Assembly: GCA_001899315.1 (NCBI GenBank)
Contig: MOYA01000001.1
Coordinates: forward strand, 1,368,938 to 1,432,937
From: Candidatus Obscuribacter phosphatis
GTDB taxonomy: Bacteria; Cyanobacteriota; Vampirovibrionia; Obscuribacterales; Obscuribacteraceae
Length of the DNA stretch: 64,000 nt
Direction: 5' to 3'
The position numbers were made by a program, and so were the translations under genes. The notes below the pieces were generated by a model that was given only the letters and a program-made list of their open reading frames with translations, was not told the DNA's origin and ran no database searches. Shown here in pieces: positions 36,427-44,535 of the stretch. Position 1 is the first letter of the stretch. Each line of letters begins with the position of its first letter.

Positions 36427-36747
36427 TTGCACTTTATAATTTTTCAGATCTGTTTCAATCATGTTCTCGATTATTATGCCGCCGAGGGCTATGACCTGAG
36501 ACGAGCTGTGCAAGGTTCTGATACTAACAGCCATGCCGGTTCGGCAGATGCTGTCTCACCTGCCACCCACCTCAGAGACCATAATTCTGAATACAACGGC
36601 TTGGTGGAACTTTTGCAGCAGCAACTCTCTGAAGAGAGAGCGAAAAGTAAACTGCTAAGCCAGAAAGTAGAAGAGCTCGAGACCGCTTTGGCGCGCAGAG
36701 AGGCGCTTAGTGCACCGCAGATTTTGCGTAATCTAGATAGTGATTAA
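36427..36747 (+). CDS. Possible small coiled-coil protein
   Basis: A 106-codon frame starting with TTG and lacking a ribosome binding site. The C-terminal half is a convincing helix or coiled coil (VELLQQQLSEERAKSKLLSQ). The N-terminal 30 residues look unlike a natural protein start, so translation may begin further in, for instance at the GTG at 36508, or the gene may be a remnant like its neighbour. No family recognised. Confidence 0.4.
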   Translation: MHFIIFQICFNHVLDYYAAEGYDLRRAVQGSDTNSHAGSADAVSPATHLRDHNSEYNGLVELLQQQLSEERAKSKLLSQKVEELETALARREALSAPQILRNLDSD

Positions 36748-36780
36748 AAAAGACCGGTAACTGATCTAATCACCGGTCTT
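36745..36780 (-). terminator. Intrinsic terminator after the second degenerate GGDEF gene
   Basis: AAGACCGGT (36750-36758) and ACCGGTCTT (36772-36780) form a perfect 9-bp stem. On the minus strand the stem is followed by a run of six T residues, so it ends transcripts of the GGDEF gene that stops at 36801. It may also stop readthrough from the small plus-strand frame. Confidence 0.8.
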
Positions 36781-36800
36781 AGTTTGAATTTTAAGATTGT

Positions 36801-37523
36801 CTAGGCTTGGGTTGCCGCTGTAACAGTCTGATTGCCGCCCGAGGCATTGGCTTTATTGGCAGCATCAATTGCAGACTGCAAGAGGTCTTCGGCCTTGAGG
36901 GCATTACCCGGATAGCCGGCTATACCTTGAGAGACTGTAACATGCCAGTTTTGACCAACATCTGAGACGCGCTCTAGCATTATTTTGCTGCGAATACGCT
37001 CAGCCAAGACCGAAACTCCTTTAGGGTCAGTCTCAGGGCAAATAACCAGGAAGGTATCGGTGTCGTAGCGGGCCGGGATATCTACGTCACGAACTTTGCT
37101 CATGATGAAGTTAGCAGTGCCCTTGAGTATGGAATCAAAGGTGTTTTGACCATGGGTTTTGCCGGCTTTGGTCAGTTCATCTACTTTAATGACCAAGATG
37201 CCGAGAGAATGCTTGTAACGCTTAGTGCGCTTCAACTCGTCCCTTAATATGCGGGTGACCGTGTTGCGATTGTAAAGTTCAGTAACCGAATCAAGCAGGG
37301 CAATACGCTCAGCTTCTTGTTGGTCACCTTTAGAGGTGCCGATGGTGGACTGAACATTAGACAGATAAGAGCCTTGCTCCAGCTCTTTATAGCGGCTGTG
37401 GGCATCACCTTGAGGCTTGACCGGCTGGTTGACACTGCCGGTGTTTCTGAGCTGATTCAACTTCTGCCTGAAGAGACCTTCTCTAGCAAATAAAGGAACC
37501 TGGTCTTTGTCGAAGGTTGGCAT
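36801..37523 (-). CDS. GGDEF-fold protein with a lost GGDEF motif
   Basis: The ATG at 37523 is chosen over a GTG at 37535 because GAGGA lies about five bases upstream. The N-terminal 75 residues are polar. The GGDEF-type domain begins LLDSVTELYNRNTVTRILRDEL and includes RDVDIPARYDTDTFLVICPE. The position of GGDEF reads DTDTF, so cyclase activity is not expected. It ends with an Ala/Thr-rich tail. Organisation is similar to the protein at 21.5-22.2 kb: short polar N-terminus plus one degenerate domain. A role as an effector or dominant partner of active cyclases is possible. It has its own terminator. Confidence 0.85.
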   Translation of the reverse strand: MPTFDKDQVPLFAREGLFRQKLNQLRNTGSVNQPVKPQGDAHSRYKELEQGSYLSNVQSTIGTSKGDQQEAERIALLDSVTELYNRNTVTRILRDELKRTKRYKHSLGILVIKVDELTKAGKTHGQNTFDSILKGTANFIMSKVRDVDIPARYDTDTFLVICPETDPKGVSVLAERIRSKIMLERVSDVGQNWHVTVSQGIAGYPGNALKAEDLLQSAIDAANKANASGGNQTVTAATQA

Positions 37524-37699
37524 CGTATTCCTCACAAGTCGCCGACTAACTAATACCGACTAACTAAAACAGATCGTCAGACAATATTTATATCATATCC
37601 GCCGCTTGTCAACAGGTGCTGTTGTTTTAACTACAAAATCGAGGCTAGCAAGGGGGAAATTAACCACCGCTAATTATCTGACTGATAGTCCTTATAGGT

Positions 37700-37755
37700 G
37701 ACCGGCACGCCGCGGAGTAATTTTAGCCTGCCGGTTATGACACCATAATTGGTGC
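37700..37755. other. Intergenic region with two adjacent hairpins
   Basis: Between the GGDEF gene and the START-like gene about 500 bp hold no reading frame with coding character. Within it ACCGGCA (37701-37707) pairs with TGCCGGT (37729-37735), and directly after it CACCA pairs with TGGTG (37741-37754). The region could be a leader, a small RNA or simply promoter DNA; a TTGACG at 37918 is a weak -35 candidate for the downstream gene. Confidence 0.3.
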
Positions 37756-38038
37756 GCAATACGTGAATATTATCTCTATCAATGAGTTAATTCTCAGTGA
37801 CAAACATAAAAAATCTTGGCAGAGCCATCACTTGAAATCTCCTCGATCTCTGAATAATGTCTCTATGAGGGATTTTTAGACCATGTTGTATATATATTTT
37901 TGTCTTAAGCAAGCCTCTTGACGGCCGTCGATATATGTTCGACTATATGCGAGTACGCTAAAGAAGTTTGCTTATGACCACTTGTGATCTTCTTACAGCA
38001 AAGCCACCCGGCTCATGCCAAGGGGAAGTTTCTAAAAG

Positions 38039-38770
38039 ATGCTGAAAGTCGCAAGATCAAAAAAAGCCGCCTTACTATTGATGGTATCGCTGGCGGTGAG
38101 TCTCCAAGTCGGTCTGCCTGCTCAATCACAAATAGTGCATAGCGTCACAAAAGGCATAACCCCGGAAGTTTCCACAGCCACAGCTGAAGAGCGCAAAAAG
38201 CTCGATAAAGGTGAGGTCGTAGTCGGTCTCAAAGATGTCGGCAGCACCAAGTTTGTCATGGGAAAAATTGTCATAGATCAGTCGCCCGACAAAGTCTGGC
38301 CGATTATGGTCAATCCCTTTGAGTTCAGAGGCAGAATTTCGCCCCGTGTGAAGAACGTGGAAGTGATGACGGATCAAAGTCATCTTTCAGTTCTGCGCAT
38401 GACTATGGATACAAATCCCTTGCCTCTCTTGCCCCAGCTTTCTTATACAGTCGAATCTCGCTATGAGCAAGACGAGCAAGGCGGCAGAATAGAATTTAGA
38501 AGAATTGCAGGTACTCTGAAAGATTTTCGCGGCTATTGGGAAATGAGCCCTACCTGCGGTGGCACCAAAACCGAACTTACATATAGTATGTATTTAGATC
38601 CAGGTTTCTTCGTGCCACAGTGGATTGTGCGCGAGGGCGTCAAGAGTGAATTGCCTCGCACCCTCTTGGCTCTGCGCAAACGCATCAAAGATGTCTACGA
38701 AGAAAAGGCCAGACCGGAAGCTCATAATATTTTGGCAGCCAATATAAGCGCCCATCATACTGTTCACTAA
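38039..38770 (+). CDS. Exported START/SRPBCC-like protein
   Basis: A 243-residue protein with a signal peptide (AALLLMVSLAVSLQVGLPAQS). The mature part shows the SRPBCC (polyketide-cyclase/START) pattern: GKIVIDQSPDKVWPIMVNPF at the start of the domain, RVKNVEVM, LPQLSYTVESRYE, a central GYWEMSP with GGTKTELTYSMYLDP, and a C-terminal long helix SELPRTLLALRKRIKDVYEE. The fold forms a hydrophobic pocket, so a lipid or other hydrophobic ligand in the periplasm is plausible; no catalytic residues can be assigned. The gene stands alone with long non-coding sequence upstream. Confidence 0.78.
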   Translation: MLKVARSKKAALLLMVSLAVSLQVGLPAQSQIVHSVTKGITPEVSTATAEERKKLDKGEVVVGLKDVGSTKFVMGKIVIDQSPDKVWPIMVNPFEFRGRISPRVKNVEVMTDQSHLSVLRMTMDTNPLPLLPQLSYTVESRYEQDEQGGRIEFRRIAGTLKDFRGYWEMSPTCGGTKTELTYSMYLDPGFFVPQWIVREGVKSELPRTLLALRKRIKDVYEEKARPEAHNILAANISAHHTVH

Positions 38771-38877
38771 AGTACGGTCTCGTTCTCTAAAGCCATAGAG
38801 TAAATCGGAAGCATCAGTCTTTGCCTGCTAAAAATTCGATTGCTTCGTCTGACAACCTGAACAAAATCGAGGGAAGC

Positions 38878-39612
38878 ATGGGCGCCGACATAATAGGCTG
38901 GCGAAACTGTTCACTGCAAAGAGACAACGGCAGAGAAGGCTTTCTCTGGAAGCTGAAGCTTCTCTCTATGCGTGAAATGGTTGAGACACAGGTGCCCGAA
39001 CACCAGCGACATCAGTTGCGCATGCAGCTCCGAGGCACCAATCGGCAGTCAATCGAGCTCAACTATCAAACGATACTCGAAGAGCTAAGCAGTTTTGAAA
39101 ACGGTTTTAGCGAGTGTGCCAGTTGTCCGATTGCTTTCGGGCAGCCACTCGGTTGCCACAAATACATCACCTATCCAGTGGACGGGGTGTTCGAAGAGCT
39201 GGTTTTCAATTACTTTTGCTTGCAGCTTCCCGTCAAAGATTCTATTTGCGACCAGCTCTACCAGGATTTTGTTTCCAAGTTCCCATCTTCCAACACTTCT
39301 TGGCACAGGATGCGAGGCAACTCGCAGCAGGGTGGACTTGCCTCTCTGACTGTTCCACTAAAGTTCGAGTGGATTTGCAATGGTTCCAAACGCTATGTCG
39401 ACAGTGCGCAAATTCTCGGCGCCCTTTTTCTCGAACTTGACAATAAAGCCTCAGTTGTAGGCTACACCAGCTTTTGGATGGAACTAGTCAACTTTGGGCG
39501 TGACATCAGAAACTCTCGCACTCTTGACGAGATCCGAACGCTTTTGCCAATGCTTGTTGCCATGGTTCCAATCGCCGTCAACGAGGGCGGCATCATAGTC
39601 GTCGATGGCTAA
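38878..39612 (+). CDS. Protein of unknown function with a cysteine cluster
   Basis: The ATG at 38878 follows GAGGGA closely and is preferred over a TTG at 38821, which would add 19 polar residues. The product of about 244 residues has no signal peptide or membrane helix. A cluster CASCPIAFGQPLGC near the middle might bind a metal. Hydrophobic beta-strand-like stretches alternate with helices. I recognise no family. It lies between the START-like gene and the convergent carboxypeptidase gene. Confidence 0.6.
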   Translation: MGADIIGWRNCSLQRDNGREGFLWKLKLLSMREMVETQVPEHQRHQLRMQLRGTNRQSIELNYQTILEELSSFENGFSECASCPIAFGQPLGCHKYITYPVDGVFEELVFNYFCLQLPVKDSICDQLYQDFVSKFPSSNTSWHRMRGNSQQGGLASLTVPLKFEWICNGSKRYVDSAQILGALFLELDNKASVVGYTSFWMELVNFGRDIRNSRTLDEIRTLLPMLVAMVPIAVNEGGIIVVDG

Positions 39613-39648
39613 AATAAGGCAAAAGAGTTGTCCTAAGTCAGTAGGTAT

Positions 39649-41295
39649 CTAATTCGATTCTGCCGCTGTCGGCGTCTTATCAGCCTTATTATCTTCTTTA
39701 GAATTGGCTTCCTTTATATTGACTCTTCTAAGTCGCTCAATTAGATCGGCTATGACTATGCGTACATCACTGACCGAAGCCTTGTGACCATTGACAAGAA
39801 CAGTGACGGCAAGTTTCTTGCCCTGGGCAGTATCGAGCACGCCGGTTATACCGCGGACAGTCTCCATGGCTCCGGTTTTAAATCTAAATCTACCGCTTTC
39901 ACCTTTGCCGGCACCTTGGCTGCGCAAAAGATCAAGATATTCAGGATGCTTCTGCGCCATATAACGCAGCACCAGATTTAGTGCATGGGGTGTGACCGAG
40001 TTCTTTCTAGAAAGTCCGCAGCCGTCAAACAAAATCACCTCAGCATTAGGCACGGCAATAGAAGAAAGCCACTGTCCAATGCGAGCCAGACCTCGCTCTT
40101 CAAGGTCGGAGGTTCTCTTAGATGCCAACTTGCCACCGCCTTGTTTATCTGCATTAAGACCTATCTGGGCAATTGTCCTAAGAAACTGCTGGGCATAGAG
40201 ATTATCGCTTTCATAAAGACAAAGCTTGATTAGCTGGGGTAACGGTTTGGAACTATGCTCAGCCAAGACCAAGGTTGGTTGCTTGGCTAAAAAGCCGGGC
40301 ACCTTGCTGTCTCTCAAAATACGCCGGTCAAATTCAACGCCGCTTTCAGCCAGGGTGCTTGAGAACAAAGCCAAGTTGAAGGCGGTAGGGTTAGCCACAA
40401 CAAAAGGTCCATCTTTATGTACCTTTGGGTCAGGCTTGCCGTTAGAACCGGAAGCGATACCACGGCAAAGTTTGGCTGTCTGAGTACTTTCATCAAAAAT
40501 TAGAAAGGCACTGGCGAGATCGGCCGAAAGAACACCGTCCAAAACTGAATTTAAAGATGAACCGCCATCGTCTATTTTTATAGTGCTCGGTATACCAGCT
40601 GAATAAGCGATATTTTTATCTACCACCAGACTAGATGAAACCGGCATCCACTCTTGGCCAAAGTCTTCTAAGAGCCAGTGCACATGAAAGTTGTCGGCAC
40701 CATTATTAGGGCTCAGCTGATAAATTTTGCCCTTTACTGCTTGTAGTTTGACACCGCTCTTATCGCCATCAAAGTTACGCAAAGAGAGCACCAAAGATGC
40801 CAGGTCTCCGCGGGAAAAAGAAGGGTCTTCACTGGTTTCAAGAGCTAAATCACCATTTAGAACACCATCTTTAATTGTGCCGGCAGTGAGCAGTTTTGTT
40901 TTATAGACAAAGTCCCGACCGAGCAGATCATAAAGACAGGCAGTGGTAATTACTTTGGCGGTTGACGCCGGGGTATGTCTTTTGTCGCCGCTGGACTGAA
41001 AAAGCACGGTGCCGGTGGCTAGGTCCATCACCTCAACACCGACACGCGAATGTCTAATTTCAGGTCTATTCAGCCAAGTCTTGACAGCAAGATTAAGATC
41101 GCCGCCAAAAGCAGCTTTTGCCGCCGGCTTAGCCGAATTTTGTTTCACTGATGATTGCTTACCGACTTTTGGCTTTTTCTGAGCTTCTCTAGCCCTTGCC
41201 TGACTTGGACAGGCGAAAGTCGAAATACCAACTAGGCAAGCCAAACTAAAGACCGATAAAGCTGTAAGCAGGGGCGGCTTATGTGACCGTGTCAT
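39649..41295 (-). CDS. dacB: D-alanyl-D-alanine carboxypeptidase/endopeptidase (S13 family)
   Basis: A periplasmic penicillin-binding protein that trims or cleaves peptidoglycan cross-links. The three active-site elements are visible: STAK in TPASTAKVITTACLYD, SDN in LYESDNLYAQQFLRT, and KTG in FRFKTGAMETVRG. A signal peptide (LLTALSVFSLACLVGIS) is followed by a Lys/Ala linker. The 549-residue length fits PBP4-type proteins with an inserted domain between the first two motifs. The ATG at 41295 overlaps the stop of the preceding gene (TAATG), showing translational coupling; the frame could also open 15 bases earlier. The C-terminal 25 residues are charged and probably flexible. Confidence 0.93.
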   Translation of the reverse strand: MTRSHKPPLLTALSVFSLACLVGISTFACPSQARAREAQKKPKVGKQSSVKQNSAKPAAKAAFGGDLNLAVKTWLNRPEIRHSRVGVEVMDLATGTVLFQSSGDKRHTPASTAKVITTACLYDLLGRDFVYKTKLLTAGTIKDGVLNGDLALETSEDPSFSRGDLASLVLSLRNFDGDKSGVKLQAVKGKIYQLSPNNGADNFHVHWLLEDFGQEWMPVSSSLVVDKNIAYSAGIPSTIKIDDGGSSLNSVLDGVLSADLASAFLIFDESTQTAKLCRGIASGSNGKPDPKVHKDGPFVVANPTAFNLALFSSTLAESGVEFDRRILRDSKVPGFLAKQPTLVLAEHSSKPLPQLIKLCLYESDNLYAQQFLRTIAQIGLNADKQGGGKLASKRTSDLEERGLARIGQWLSSIAVPNAEVILFDGCGLSRKNSVTPHALNLVLRYMAQKHPEYLDLLRSQGAGKGESGRFRFKTGAMETVRGITGVLDTAQGKKLAVTVLVNGHKASVSDVRIVIADLIERLRRVNIKEANSKEDNKADKTPTAAESN

Positions 41296-42089
41296 TAGCG
41301 GGCTGTCCAACCGCCGTCTATAGGCATGCTGCTGCCGGTTATTGAACCAGCTAGGTCGCTTGCTAAAAATAGACAGAGAGCACCCAATTCATCTAAAGAA
41401 ACAAAGCGATTGGAAGGTTGTTTCTCGCTTATTAGTCTATGTCTGGCTTCATCAACAGTAATATCGTTGGCTGCTGCTATAGCTTCCACTTGCTTTTCCA
41501 CCAGCGGAGTTTCTACCCAGCCGGGGCAGACGGCATTGCAGGTGATACCAGTGTCGGCACATTCGAGCGCCACTACTTTGGTGAGCCCGACTATGCCGTG
41601 TTTAGCCGCCACATAGGCAGCCTTATGGGTGCTCGCCACCAGACCATGCACCGAGGCGATATTGATGATTCGTCCCCAATTTTTAGCTTTCATCTTAGGC
41701 AGGCTCATCCTAATTGTATGGAAAGCTGCCGAGAGGTTGATGGCAATAATTTGATCCCAGCGATCAACCGGGAAATCTTCCACAAGGGCGGTATGTTGAA
41801 TACCGGCATTATTTACCAGTACGTCTACACCGCCGAATTTTTCAATAGCCGCTTCGATAAAGTGCTCAACTTCTGTGGTGCGTGACATATCAGTGGGCAA
41901 GTGCACCACGTCTTTGGCACCAGCTTCTTTCAATTCTTTGATTACCCCGGCAATCTCAGCTTCAGAGCCAAAACCGTTTATAGCCAAACTGAGATGCTTT
42001 TCAGCCATGGCTTTAGCGATTGCCTTACCGATACCACTGGTGGCACCAGTGATGACGGCGACTTTTGCCTGAGTCTTCAAAGAAGTCAT
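41295..42089 (-). CDS. bdhA: 3-hydroxybutyrate dehydrogenase, short-chain dehydrogenase family
   Basis: NAD-dependent oxidoreductase that interconverts D-3-hydroxybutyrate and acetoacetate. It has the Rossmann glycine motif TGATSGIGKAIA, VNNAGIQHTALVEDFP, catalytic Ser in NIASVHGLVAS, and YxxxK in KAAYVAAKHG. The segment GIQH plus VCPGWVETPLVEKQ is typical of PHB-linked dehydrogenases, and length 264 fits. It would support use of polyhydroxybutyrate or ketone bodies, though no PHB synthase or depolymerase is in the window. Its stop codon overlaps the dacB start, so the two are cotranscribed despite unrelated roles. Specificity is inferred; another SDR substrate is possible. Confidence 0.85.
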   Translation of the reverse strand: MTSLKTQAKVAVITGATSGIGKAIAKAMAEKHLSLAINGFGSEAEIAGVIKELKEAGAKDVVHLPTDMSRTTEVEHFIEAAIEKFGGVDVLVNNAGIQHTALVEDFPVDRWDQIIAINLSAAFHTIRMSLPKMKAKNWGRIINIASVHGLVASTHKAAYVAAKHGIVGLTKVVALECADTGITCNAVCPGWVETPLVEKQVEAIAAANDITVDEARHRLISEKQPSNRFVSLDELGALCLFLASDLAGSITGSSMPIDGGWTAR

Positions 42090-42110
42090 TTTAGTCTTTA
42101 CCTCAATTTC

Positions 42111-42539
42111 CTATTTTTTCTCTTGCCAAGTCTTATAGGCTTCCACAATTCGAGGTGGAAGCCTACAAGGTCTAGCGGTCGTACTACTGATAAAAAGTCC
42201 CTGATGACTGGCTTCGGTGCAGACTTCACCATTCACCAAAAAGCGTCCGGTAAAAGTCATGGTGGCAGCTGTGATATCACTTATCCACATTTCGCCCTTG
42301 GGTTTATCGAACAAGCGAATGGCACGCTTGTACTTAATCTGACTGCCGGCAAGAATAGGCATATAGCCCTCTTGCATCAGTTCATCAAGGGGGAAATATT
42401 CTTCTAGAATCTTCAGCCTCATATCTTCCAGCCAGCGGAAATAACTGATATTGGAAACGTGCCCGGCATAGTCTATATCGTAGGTCGATACCCTAACATC
42501 AAGGGTGACAGCCAGAAAACGATCAGTTTCTGCATTCAT
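42111..42539 (-). CDS. Acyl-CoA thioesterase, 4HBT/hot-dog fold
   Basis: A 142-residue single hot-dog domain. It contains the 4-hydroxybenzoyl-CoA-thioesterase-type active-site segment VSTYDIDYAGHVSNISYFRWLEDMR in the first helix region (Asp in DIDYAGHV) and ISDITAATMTFTGRFLVNGE. Enzymes of this type hydrolyse short or medium acyl-CoAs or acyl-ACPs. It lies 21 bp upstream of the dehydrogenase on the same strand and is probably cotranscribed with it, fitting a shared role in hydroxyacyl/acyl-CoA metabolism. Start ATG at 42539. Confidence 0.85.
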   Translation of the reverse strand: MNAETDRFLAVTLDVRVSTYDIDYAGHVSNISYFRWLEDMRLKILEEYFPLDELMQEGYMPILAGSQIKYKRAIRLFDKPKGEMWISDITAATMTFTGRFLVNGEVCTEASHQGLFISSTTARPCRLPPRIVEAYKTWQEKK

Positions 42540-42608
42540 TATGAAGAAAGAGTCTCACGAAGAAAGGGTTTCCACCTAGCGGTTAGCAGGCCTAATGATC
42601 ATAACTCT

Positions 42609-43100
42609 TTAGGATATTTTTTTGTCGAGCATCTTTTTATAGCGATTAGCATGAAAAGCCTCGACATGTTTGAAAGCCTTAAATCTCTTGGCTGCCTTGT
42701 AGAATCTTTCGGCATGTTCTTTTGATTCTTGCGCTTGTTCGATAAATTCGCCGGCGGCATCAAGGTGACCTTCTTCTAGCGCCTCTCTTTCGAACTGGGG
42801 ATACATAACCTCGGTTTCGTACATTTCGCCTTCATAGGCTAATTGCAAGAGTTTTGCCGTGGTCATGCCCTCAAGGGGATAAATAAGTTCGAGATGGGCG
42901 AAGGCATGGCTAGTTTCTTCATTGGCTGTTTTCTCAAAAAGAGCTGCCACTTCTTCATCACCCAGCTGCCTGGCTAATTTGGCGAAATATAGATATTTGC
43001 GATTAGCCATAGATTCTCCGGCAAAGGCTTGTTCAAGGTTACGTGAAGTCAAATCTGTCTTGGGGTTTACGTTGGTGTCATTCTTATCTGGAGTATTCAT
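42609..43100 (-). CDS. rbr: Rubrerythrin-type diiron protein without rubredoxin domain
   Basis: Non-haem diiron peroxidase that detoxifies hydrogen peroxide in oxygen-sensitive cells. The helices carry the ligands: NLEQAFAGESMANRKYLYFAKLARQ (first Glu), ANEETSHAFAHLE (ExxH), YEGEMYETEVMYPQFEREA, and AQESKEHAERFYKAA (second ExxH). The C-terminal rubredoxin domain of classical rubrerythrin is absent: the protein ends soon after the fourth helix, at 163 residues. A separate electron donor is therefore needed. AAGGAGG sits about seven bases before the ATG. Upstream lie two palindromes, one close to the PerR consensus, in keeping with peroxide induction. Confidence 0.92.
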   Translation of the reverse strand: MNTPDKNDTNVNPKTDLTSRNLEQAFAGESMANRKYLYFAKLARQLGDEEVAALFEKTANEETSHAFAHLELIYPLEGMTTAKLLQLAYEGEMYETEVMYPQFEREALEEGHLDAAGEFIEQAQESKEHAERFYKAAKRFKAFKHVEAFHANRYKKMLDKKIS

Positions 43101-43191
43101 GTCTGCCTCCTTAGGCTTCTTCTATTAATAGACTTAGTCTAATTAAGGGTTAAAAATAAATCCGGCTGCTCGCTGCTTACCGGTTCTGTAT

Positions 43192-43206
43192 TTAGAATAG
43201 TTCTAA
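43192..43206. promoter_or_regulatory. PerR/Fur-like operator upstream of rubrerythrin
   Basis: TTAGAATAGTTCTAA has the 7-1-7 architecture of PerR and Fur boxes and matches the PerR consensus TTATAATnATTATAA at 11 of 14 defined positions. It lies 92 bp upstream of the rubrerythrin start. A second palindrome, TAGACT-T-AGTCTA (43129-43141), lies between it and the start codon. Rubrerythrin is a common PerR target, which supports the reading. No PerR gene is in the window. Confidence 0.6.
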
Positions 43207-43348
43207 GTATAGAATCTGTCAAGCCTGTTCGCTGGGTTGTTAGAAGGTTAGTCTTTAAAAGCTCGAAATTAAGAAGGCAAAGTTTAGTTGTAAAATCCAA
43301 ATCAGCCGCTATTCAATTACGACCCACTTTATATGTTCAGGTAAAGAG

Positions 43349-43576
43349 ATGTCTCTATCAACCATCAAGAAAGCTGTCGATTCAGGGAAAATGCTTTGTC
43401 CTTCTTGCAAAGGCGCTGTCAAGAAATATGAAAAGTATGTGGAGATGACTGCTTCGGTTTGGGACGGCGCCGGTGATTCCAACCATGAAACGGCTGGGGC
43501 CAAAGTTACCTTGATTTGTGGCAACTGCGATTGGAAAGAAAGAACCGAGTTCTGGTCTCAATATATAGTTGAATAG
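43349..43576 (+). CDS. Small protein with two CxxC motifs (zinc ribbon or rubredoxin-like)
   Basis: A 75-residue cytoplasmic protein with MLCPSCKGAV near residue 22 and LICGNCDWKE near residue 58, a spacing of about 40 that suits a zinc ribbon. Rubredoxin-like iron binding cannot be excluded, because the first knuckle has the CPxC pattern. It is divergent from rubrerythrin, with the palindromes in the shared upstream region, so joint regulation is possible. ATG at 43349; AGGTAAAG just upstream is a modest ribosome binding site. Confidence 0.75.
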   Translation: MSLSTIKKAVDSGKMLCPSCKGAVKKYEKYVEMTASVWDGAGDSNHETAGAKVTLICGNCDWKERTEFWSQYIVE

Positions 43577-43611
43577 ACTAAAGCCCTGGCCAAAGACCTA
43601 AATAACTAAGC

Positions 43612-44475
43612 TTATGGCGCTGCTTTAGTCTCTGCCTCAGCCGAAGCCTTATCTGGTGTTGTCTGATTGGCAGCTTCCGGCGTCTTCTCTTCGCTCTTCT
43701 CTGCATTGCCTTCGGGCTGCGCCTGGGGCTGATGTTGATGCGGATGACTGGGAGCCGGCGGTAGAGGGGGACTACTAGGTTTGTCTTCTTTGTCCAACTT
43801 ATCAGCTTTATCCGAAAGCCTGTTTCTTATCAGCTGAGCCTGCTTCAGTAGGCTATCGGCGACATTATTTTGTCCGCGTTCGCGGCACATAGCCGCTAAT
43901 TTCTCAAGCCTGGTAGCCTCGTCGAGCTTATCGAGACCGTTTAGCGATTCATTGGCCTTATCGCTTTCACCGAGAGCCTTTTGAAAGGCGCTTTCCATCT
44001 CATTGAGCCGACTTTCACGGGCTGCGAGATTCTCTAGGGCTTCAGCCAAGGCCGAAGCAGCAACACTTTTATCTTTCTCTGAGCCTGTTTCGGCAATTGA
44101 CTGCAAAGCCGAAACTGTGCCCTGACTGGCAAAAATCTGGGCAAACTTGGATGCCAATTCGGCGTTTGTTAAGGAAGAAATGGCTAAAATAGCCGCTCTC
44201 TTACTTTTATCATTGCCCATAAGGTGGGGAATAAATTTCTCGATTGTTTGTATTTCTTGCAGGCGCAACTGTTGCTGGTTAAAAGAATAAGTAAAGTAGC
44301 CGCCCATAATAAAGATTAGAACGCCTGAAATTATTGGAGCCACGGCCCCGAGCTTGTCCCAGGCATCTTTCTGGGGCTTCTTTTCACCGGCAGCATTCTC
44401 TGCATCTGCGGCTAGATCAGCAGATTGAGTACTAATTTCTTTTTCTGTTGCTTCATTCACGCAAAAAGAATACAA
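43612..44475 (-). CDS. Single-pass membrane protein of unknown function
   Basis: A 287-residue protein: an acidic cytoplasmic N-terminus of about 45 residues, one membrane helix (VAPIISGVLIFIMGGYFTYSF), then a helical region (about 75-205) with a heat-repeat-like stretch AAILAISSLTNAELASKFAQIF and coiled coil. A Pro/His/Gln/Glu/Lys-rich low-complexity tail (PPLPPAPSHPHQHQPQAQPE) ends the protein. The start is uncertain: TTG at 44475 or GTG at 44460, neither with a clear ribosome binding site. Family not recognised. It is divergent from the quinone oxidoreductase gene, with about 60 bp between. Confidence 0.65.
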   Translation of the reverse strand: MYSFCVNEATEKEISTQSADLAADAENAAGEKKPQKDAWDKLGAVAPIISGVLIFIMGGYFTYSFNQQQLRLQEIQTIEKFIPHLMGNDKSKRAAILAISSLTNAELASKFAQIFASQGTVSALQSIAETGSEKDKSVAASALAEALENLAARESRLNEMESAFQKALGESDKANESLNGLDKLDEATRLEKLAAMCRERGQNNVADSLLKQAQLIRNRLSDKADKLDKEDKPSSPPLPPAPSHPHQHQPQAQPEGNAEKSEEKTPEAANQTTPDKASAEAETKAAP

Positions 44476-44535
44476 CTTGCCAACTTGGCTTGTCGAGCTT
44501 TTAGTAAGATAAGCTAAGTCATTTAAAGGGTGCCC

